Source: Sinohyriopsis cumingii
Taxonomy: Eukaryota; Mollusca; Bivalvia; Unionida; Unionidae
Reading direction: 5' to 3'
Assembly: GCA_028554795.2 (NCBI GenBank)
Contig: CM068826.1
Span: forward strand, 105,996,602 to 106,060,601
Length of the DNA stretch: 64,000 nucleotides
Shown in pieces: positions 59,701 to 64,000 of the stretch (within the stretch, counting starts at the first letter, position 1; the number at the start of each line of letters is the position of its first letter). The position numbers and the translations under genes were made by a program. The notes below the pieces were generated by a model that did no database searches, was not told the origin of the DNA, and saw nothing but the letters and a program-made list of their open reading frames with translations.

Positions 59701-59811
59701 TCAAGAATCAAGCTCACTTCTATGAGCACGACCATACACATTATAGAAAACTAATTTTCCGTCCCACCAAATAGAATCTATTCCCTTTTGATATGGAGTT
59801 GCACTTATCAC
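59701..59811 (-). CDS. candidate terminal exon of an unrecognised gene
   Basis: On the - strand an acceptor CTTTGATTTCAG precedes GTG at 59811. The frame runs 36 codons in phase 0 to TGA at 59703-59701. The peptide VISATPYQKGIDSIWWDGKL is followed by VFYNVYGRAHRSELDS. The aromatic, compact composition (WWDGKLVFYNVYGR) looks like the end of a folded domain and not chance AT-rich translation. I do not recognise the family. Upstream exons would lie to the right, and none was identified before the transposon ORF at 62946. It may belong to the same gene as the exon at 51455 only if the two are alternative ends, since both carry stop codons. Confidence 0.5.
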   Translation of the reverse strand: MISATPYQKGIDSIWWDGKLVFYNVYGRAHRSELDS

Positions 59812-60626
59812 CTGAAATCAAAGCAGTAGCAAAGATAATTTGATTATGGTATATATTTTGTAAAACTCACTACTTCATTCAGAGATGAGATAAAAGCACC
59901 ATTTGCAAAAGATACAGAAATGCATTAGTGTAATTTACTTGAATCTAGTGAGAAATGCAAACGTTAAATGAAAGTCAAAGTTTCATTATTGAAATTTGAC
60001 AAAATCTGCTCTTGAACAATACTATGATCTTTTGTAAACCACTTTTAAAACAATTTCATTTAAAATAATAAATCTGAGACTGAGTGACTTCACACAGATT
60101 GAAAAATGCCTGTTGTGTTTGCTGTTAAAAATGAATCATATATTTTTAGATTTTTAAATATGACATCACATTTCACACGTAGGTATAAATAAGACATCTC
60201 TTCACTGAAGATATCTCAGTTCCAACCAGTTGTAATTACATAAAATTAAATCAGAGTAGAGGAGAGAAATGGGTGTATAAGTTAGTAAAATTCAATCCAG
60301 TTTTAGAATGGGAGTTGTAGAATGTATATGTTTATTTCATCGGTACTGTGTTGCAGCAAACTTCAACCTCAAACCCTATGTATCTAGGTATGTACTCCAA
60401 GGATTTATAGTCCATGGACAAGGTAACTCACACTATTCCTTTGGTCTGAGGGTTAAACAAACCACTGGCAATCTAATTTGCATATCATAAGGGAACAAGT
60501 GATATCTGGAAGCTCATTGAAGTTTCCAATCCTCCTTTTAGTTAGTTAGTCCTAGATACTGGCAAGCTCTATGAACAACCCATCAATTTCCGGTCATAAT
60601 GTTTATAAATTTTGCTTCATAGCACA
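59812..60626. other. no recognised gene
   Basis: AT-rich. Could be intron of the - strand gene ending at 59701. Confidence 0.4.
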
Positions 60627-60903
60627 CATAACAAAGGTTGTTGTTGTTGTTGTAGTGTTTAACGCCATTTTTCAGCACACGATAGGCTATACATGGCGGC
60701 CAGTATTAATGGTGGAGGAAGAACCCTGAAAAACCCAGGGAAGAACCACCGACCCACGAGAAGCTTCTGGCAGGCTTTCCCACGTACCCACGCTAACCGA
60801 GCCTTGGACTCGAACCCACGCAGACAGAGGTGAGATGGCAGTGATCCGAAACGGAGAGCGCTTTAGACCACTCGGCCACTCGGGGCCCCCCCCATAACAA
60901 AGG
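60627..60903 (-). mobile_element. tRNA-derived SINE, family A, full length
   Basis: Runs from (TTG)n and AACGCCATTTTTCAGCACAC to GGCCACTCGGGGCCCC on +, so it reads head to tail on -. An 11-bp target duplication CATAACAAAGG flanks it at 60627-60637 and 60893-60903. The A-box and B-box-like segments are well kept. Confidence 0.92.
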
Positions 60904-61888
60904 TATTTTTTATACTAATCAATGTTGTTTTGTCAGAAACACCAAACCATAACCAAATTAAAGATTTATATAGGCCTAATCATGACAAGAATTTTGCTTG
61001 CAAATGAAACAAGAAATGCATGTAAAAGCAAACATGAGATCCAAAAAATGTTCTGCTGATATTTTGTAGCTTTTCTCAGAAATCTGTTGCATCCAGGTTT
61101 ATATGTAAATATCTTCCGATTCTGAGTGATGGTGGATACAATCTTCCAATTTAGATTTTTGTTTACAAAAAGGTTTTAAAAAGACATTTTTAAAACTAAA
61201 ATTTTGTCAATATTGTTTGTTCTAGTGATTACTCCTAACAAATTGCACCGACCTGGATCTGCCAGCATAGTATGCAATGGCAGATCTGAGTCTTTGCAGT
61301 TTGCAGTTGGAGTAGTTTTATAAGCAAGTACATATAGTATTTGTAATCCATTAACTTATTGTCACTAACCCCATTATTTCCCTAAGATAATCCAAAATTT
61401 TCAATAATTATGCAAATAGAAGTAAAGAATAATTTAATTTCTATTATTTTGTAAAGAAATAAAAGCGTAATGTGATTATGCATAACATCACAATATTTAT
61501 GATATAATGGGATTGGTCTTAAAATTTATTAAGGTCAATTCTTTACCCAATTTTTCATTTTATTTTATGCCTGATCATGCTTTTTCCAAATTTTTATTTT
61601 CTAAAATTTACAATAAATCAGTACCTATAGCAGTTTGAAAGTATTTTCAGTTTCAAGAATAAAAAACATGATCAAAAAAATTTAAGTTTATAAATGCTCA
61701 AAGTTGGGTGGGTGGGAATCTATCAATTTATTTGCACATTTTTATCATTACAGTGTCATTTATATGACTAGGCAAATATGAGCAACGTTTATGAAAATAT
61801 CTTTTAACAGGTTATAAAGATAGCAACATATACTTGACAAAAATTCATGGACAAAAAGGAGTCTAAAAGTCAGATTATGTTCATGGTT
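60904..61888. other. no gene; contains MITE family E copy 4 at about 61205-61340
   Basis: TTGTTCTAGTGATTACTCCTAAC, GATCTGCCAGCATAGTATGC, GGCAGATCTGAGTCTTTGCAG and TTTATAAGCAAGTACATATAG match the family-E palindromic repeat. The rest is AT-rich. Confidence 0.55.
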
Positions 61889-62113
61889 ACTGCGCAGTAA
61901 GAGGGGCCCCGAGTGGCCGAGTGGTCAAAAGCGCTCTCCGTTACGGATGACTGCCATCTCACCTCTGTCTACGTGGGTTCGAGTCTCGGATTCGACCAAT
62001 GTGGGTATGTGAGAAAGCTTGCCAGTAGCTTCTCGTGGGTCGGTGGTTCTTCCCGGGGTTTTCCCGGGTTCTTCCTCCACCATTAATACTGGCCGCCATA
62101 CACAGGGCCGGCG

Positions 62114-62149
<36 letters not shown>

Positions 62150-62372
62150 CTGATCTCGGGGGGGGGGGGGGCGCGTTTTAAATAAAAAAATTATTGTTTA
62201 TAAATTTTGAAATTGATATTTTCCGGGGGGGGGGGGCGCAAGAATCTAACCTTACCTAGGGCGCCAGATAGTCTGGCCGGGTCTGGCGCCGGCCCTGGCC
62301 ATACATAGCCTATAGTGTGCTGAAAAATGGCGTTAAACCCCACAACAACAACAACAACAACTGCACAGTAAG
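61889..62372 (+). mobile_element. tRNA-derived SINE, family A, interrupted by a nested MITE
   Basis: Head GGGGCCCCGAGTGGCCGAG at 61903, B-box GGGTTCGAGTCTCGG, body and tail AAACCCC(ACAACA)n ending near 62360. A 13-bp target duplication with one mismatch, ACTGCGCAGTAAG / ACTGCACAGTAAG, lies at 61889-61901 and 62360-62372. The 195-bp element at 62103-62297 interrupts it in the GGCCGCCATACATAGCC segment. Confidence 0.92.
62103..62297. mobile_element. 195-bp hAT-type MITE nested in the SINE
   Basis: Terminal inverted repeats CAGGGCCGGCGC at the left and GCGCCGGCCCTG at the right. An exact 8-bp target duplication GCCATACA lies at 62095-62102 and 62298-62305. Eight-base duplications and CAG...CTG ends are the hallmark of the hAT superfamily. 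The inside holds two long G runs (about 62158-62171 and 62225-62236) and inverted CCTAGGGCGC phrases. No coding capacity, so mobilisation would need a transposase in trans. Confidence 0.92.
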
Positions 62373-62711
62373 TTTAGTTTAAGGTCAAGATCATTGAAAA
62401 CCACTGTTAATATTCCCCTCAGTCAACCATACCTTACTACAAAGGGTATTACACTGGTCAACAGTGAAATCATTACTGACTTGAAAAGGCCCTAATCTGT
62501 AGTATTTTGGTGTGCCGAACACGAATATAACCGTGAAAAATTTGTATTGGCTCTCGTTTTGAAGATATTCATATACCTCATTTTCTATGTTTCACTGTGT
62601 AAATTTCTCCAGTAGGACTGCAGCAACATCCGGAATAATGATGTAACATTGCATAATACCATCATGCTCACATCATCCACAGTTGATTGCATCATTTTCT
62701 GATGCAATGCA

Positions 62712-62832
62712 ATACTAATGCCATGCGGCTGCTGAAGTAAGTTGACGTCAGCAGTGTACTATACATGTGTAGGCCTATTATACTAATGCCAGGCGGCTGC
62801 TGAAGCTGACGTAAGCAGTGTACTATATAAAG
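62712..62832 (+). promoter_or_regulatory. duplicated promoter-like segment with CRE and TATA motifs
   Basis: A segment beginning ATACTAATGCCATGCGGCTG occurs at 62712 and again, with small changes, at 62780. Copy 1 holds a perfect CRE palindrome TGACGTCA at 62743-62750; copy 2 holds TGACGTAA. Both then read GCAGTGTACTATA. Only copy 2 continues as a TATA box TATATAAAG at 62824-62832; copy 1 reads TATACATG. The TATA box is 122 bp before the ATG of the ORF at 62946. Confidence 0.55.
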
Positions 62833-62945
62833 CCCAATCAGATAGGTTCAGCATTTAAAATATTTTAGACGTTGTGCGAGACAGTTCAAGCTACTGTTAC
62901 ATAAAACTTATTATTTTATCCATTTACGTACAATAAAGAACAGTA

Positions 62946-64000
62946 ATGCCTCGAAAGTGTGTTAATACCGCAGACAATTTTTGCTATATTTGTGGGGAAG
63001 TGACATTTGCCAACCAGAAGAAAAGTATCAATTCTCAAGTGAAGAAGGCATATCATCTTTACTTCGGATGCAAGGTTGGTGACCAAGACAAGCCTTGGGC
63101 TCCGCATATATGCTGTGCTACATGTACAACACAGCTTTCACAGTGGTTGAATTGCAAAAGGTCATCAATGCCGTTTGCAGTCCCAATGGTGTGGAGAGAG
63201 CCAAGCAACCACCTAAATGACTGTTACTTCTGCTTGGTTCCTCCTCTTTCCGGTGGAATAACGAAGCGAAAGAAGTCGAGAATAGTCTACCCAAACATTC
63301 CGTCTGCATTGAGACCAGTTCCACATGGTGAGGGACTTCCTATTCCAGAACCTCCAGCAGAATATTCTCTTGATTCATCTGACGAAGACAAAGGTGAGTC
63401 GACCTGTTCTTCTCCTGGTCCATCAGCATGCAGTGATCCAGATTTTCACTGTGGTGCATCATCAACCCCACACAGAATAACACAGGAAGAACTAAATGAC
63501 CTGATTCGTGATTTGGACTTATCAAAGAACAAGGCAGAATTGCTAGGATCAAGACTCCAACAATGGAATCTTCTAGAAGAAGATGTCACAATTACTGCAT
63601 ATCGAAAGCGCCACCAGCAATTGGAGCCTTTCTTCAGAAAGGAAAGTAATCTGATATTCTGTTCCGATATTGAGGGCCTCATGAATGCTTTAAAAATCAC
63701 TCATGACCCACAAGAATGGAGACTATTTGTGGACTCTTCGAAACTGAGTCTCAAGGCTGTGCTTTTGCACAATGGAAACATTCTTCCATCTATTCCAGTA
63801 GCGTATGCTGTCCACATGAAAGAGACATACGATAACTTAAGGCAGCTACTGAATTCCATTGAGTATAACAAGTACAGCTGGCACCTCTGTGGTGATTTGA
63901 AGGTAGTTGCCCTTTTAATGGGACTGCAGCAAGGATATACAAAATACATGTGTTTCTTATGCGAGTGGGATAGCCGAGCAAGGGAAATGCACTACATGAG
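62946..64000 (+). CDS. intact transposon-like protein, partial at the right edge
   Basis: From ATG at 62946 the frame is open for 351 codons to the window end. The N-terminus (MPRKCVNTADNFCYICGEVT) has C-x2-C, and further on HICCATC gives another C-x2-C, suggesting a zinc-binding domain in the first ~65 residues. A basic stretch (TKRKKSR) and a Ser/Asp/Glu-rich spacer (SLDSSDEDKGESTCSS) follow. After them come an LNDLIRDLDLSKNKAELL segment, a beta-rich block FVDSSKLSLKAVLLHNGN, and CGDLKVVALLMGLQQGYTKY followed by CFLCEWDSR. The Asp residues of FVDSS and CGDLK could belong to an RNase H-like (DDE-type) core; this is inference. From memory, near-identical 'uncharacterized' proteins are multicopy in hydra, arthropod and fish genomes, which points to a mobile element. 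The superfamily is unknown to me. The lack of any stop suggests recent insertion. Confidence 0.72.
   Translation, partial: MPRKCVNTADNFCYICGEVTFANQKKSINSQVKKAYHLYFGCKVGDQDKPWAPHICCATCTTQLSQWLNCKRSSMPFAVPMVWREPSNHLNDCYFCLVPPLSGGITKRKKSRIVYPNIPSALRPVPHGEGLPIPEPPAEYSLDSSDEDKGESTCSSPGPSACSDPDFHCGASSTPHRITQEELNDLIRDLDLSKNKAELLGSRLQQWNLLEEDVTITAYRKRHQQLEPFFRKESNLIFCSDIEGLMNALKITHDPQEWRLFVDSSKLSLKAVLLHNGNILPSIPVAYAVHMKETYDNLRQLLNSIEYNKYSWHLCGDLKVVALLMGLQQGYTKYMCFLCEWDSRAREMHYM

Noticed and set aside
60350-60391. Possible 32-nt micro-exon with CAG acceptor and TAG|GTATGT donor
   Set aside because: It is too short for any support, and no neighbouring + strand exon has matching phase.
61903-61990. tRNA gene (A and B boxes with Leu/Ser-like head)
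   Set aside because: The sequence cannot complete a cloverleaf and continues into a SINE body and tail. It is a SINE head, as are those at 6513, 3979 and 60887.
62916-63981. Several 60-84 codon frames on the - strand
   Set aside because: They are shadows of the intact + strand ORF at 62946-64000.

Overview
The window looks like nuclear DNA from an animal, probably a marine lophotrochozoan of mollusc type. The evidence is split genes with GT-AG introns many kilobases long, tRNA-derived SINEs with target-site duplications, many 20-100 bp minisatellites, and relics of Polinton-like, DIRS-like, Crypton-like and hAT-like elements. The sequence is AT-rich by eye. The phylum is an inference from repeat style, and I cannot name a species. 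There are no bacterial operons, rRNA genes or CRISPR arrays.

The main gene is an executioner-type (caspase-3/7-like) caspase on the + strand. Four exons are secure: 19066-19340, 29638-29819, 36584-36719 and 46640-46878. A small upstream exon at 7464-7521 joins them in phase. The four secure exons encode 276 residues. They include the catalytic His (SHGEEG), the catalytic Cys in QACQG (split by an intron exactly after Q), and the substrate-pocket arginines (ERAGTDVDG and YSWRN). Intron phases agree at every junction. The first coding exon was not found. Two additions are phase-compatible with this gene: a 93-nt candidate cassette exon at 29406-29498, just before the catalytic-His exon, and a candidate alternative last exon at 50598-50716. 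The gene is stretched over about 39 kb because its introns are full of repeats.

Layout. 1-4.3 kb: no recognised gene, one SINE. 4.3-4.5 kb: terminal exon of an unrecognised + strand gene, followed at once by a MITE that contains its likely poly(A) signal. 4.9-19 kb: an 86-bp minisatellite, a foldback element, a DIRS-type recombinase relic and two SINE families. 19-29 kb: caspase exon, a 57-bp minisatellite open on both strands, a decayed Polinton-type DNA polymerase B with a perfect 38-bp palindrome inside it, and further minisatellites. 29-37 kb: cassette and catalytic exons, a 3-kb segment bounded by inverted repeats, and a Crypton-like recombinase relic. 37-46.6 kb: degenerate repeat families and a 1-kb, 28-bp minisatellite that runs into the splice acceptor of the last caspase exon. 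47-60 kb: caspase 3' UTR, many minisatellites, and two unrecognised terminal exons on the - strand (51455-51677 and 59701-59811). 60-62.4 kb: two SINEs, one carrying a nested 195-bp hAT-type MITE with an exact 8-bp target duplication. 62.7-64 kb: a duplicated CRE/TATA-like promoter followed by an intact 351-codon ORF of a multicopy, transposon-like family that runs off the right edge.

The caspase is the only gene whose cellular role can be stated. Everything else is mobile-element biology or exon fragments of genes that extend beyond what can be resolved here. All coordinates were counted by hand from the printed sequence. Family calls rest on motif recognition, not on database searches.
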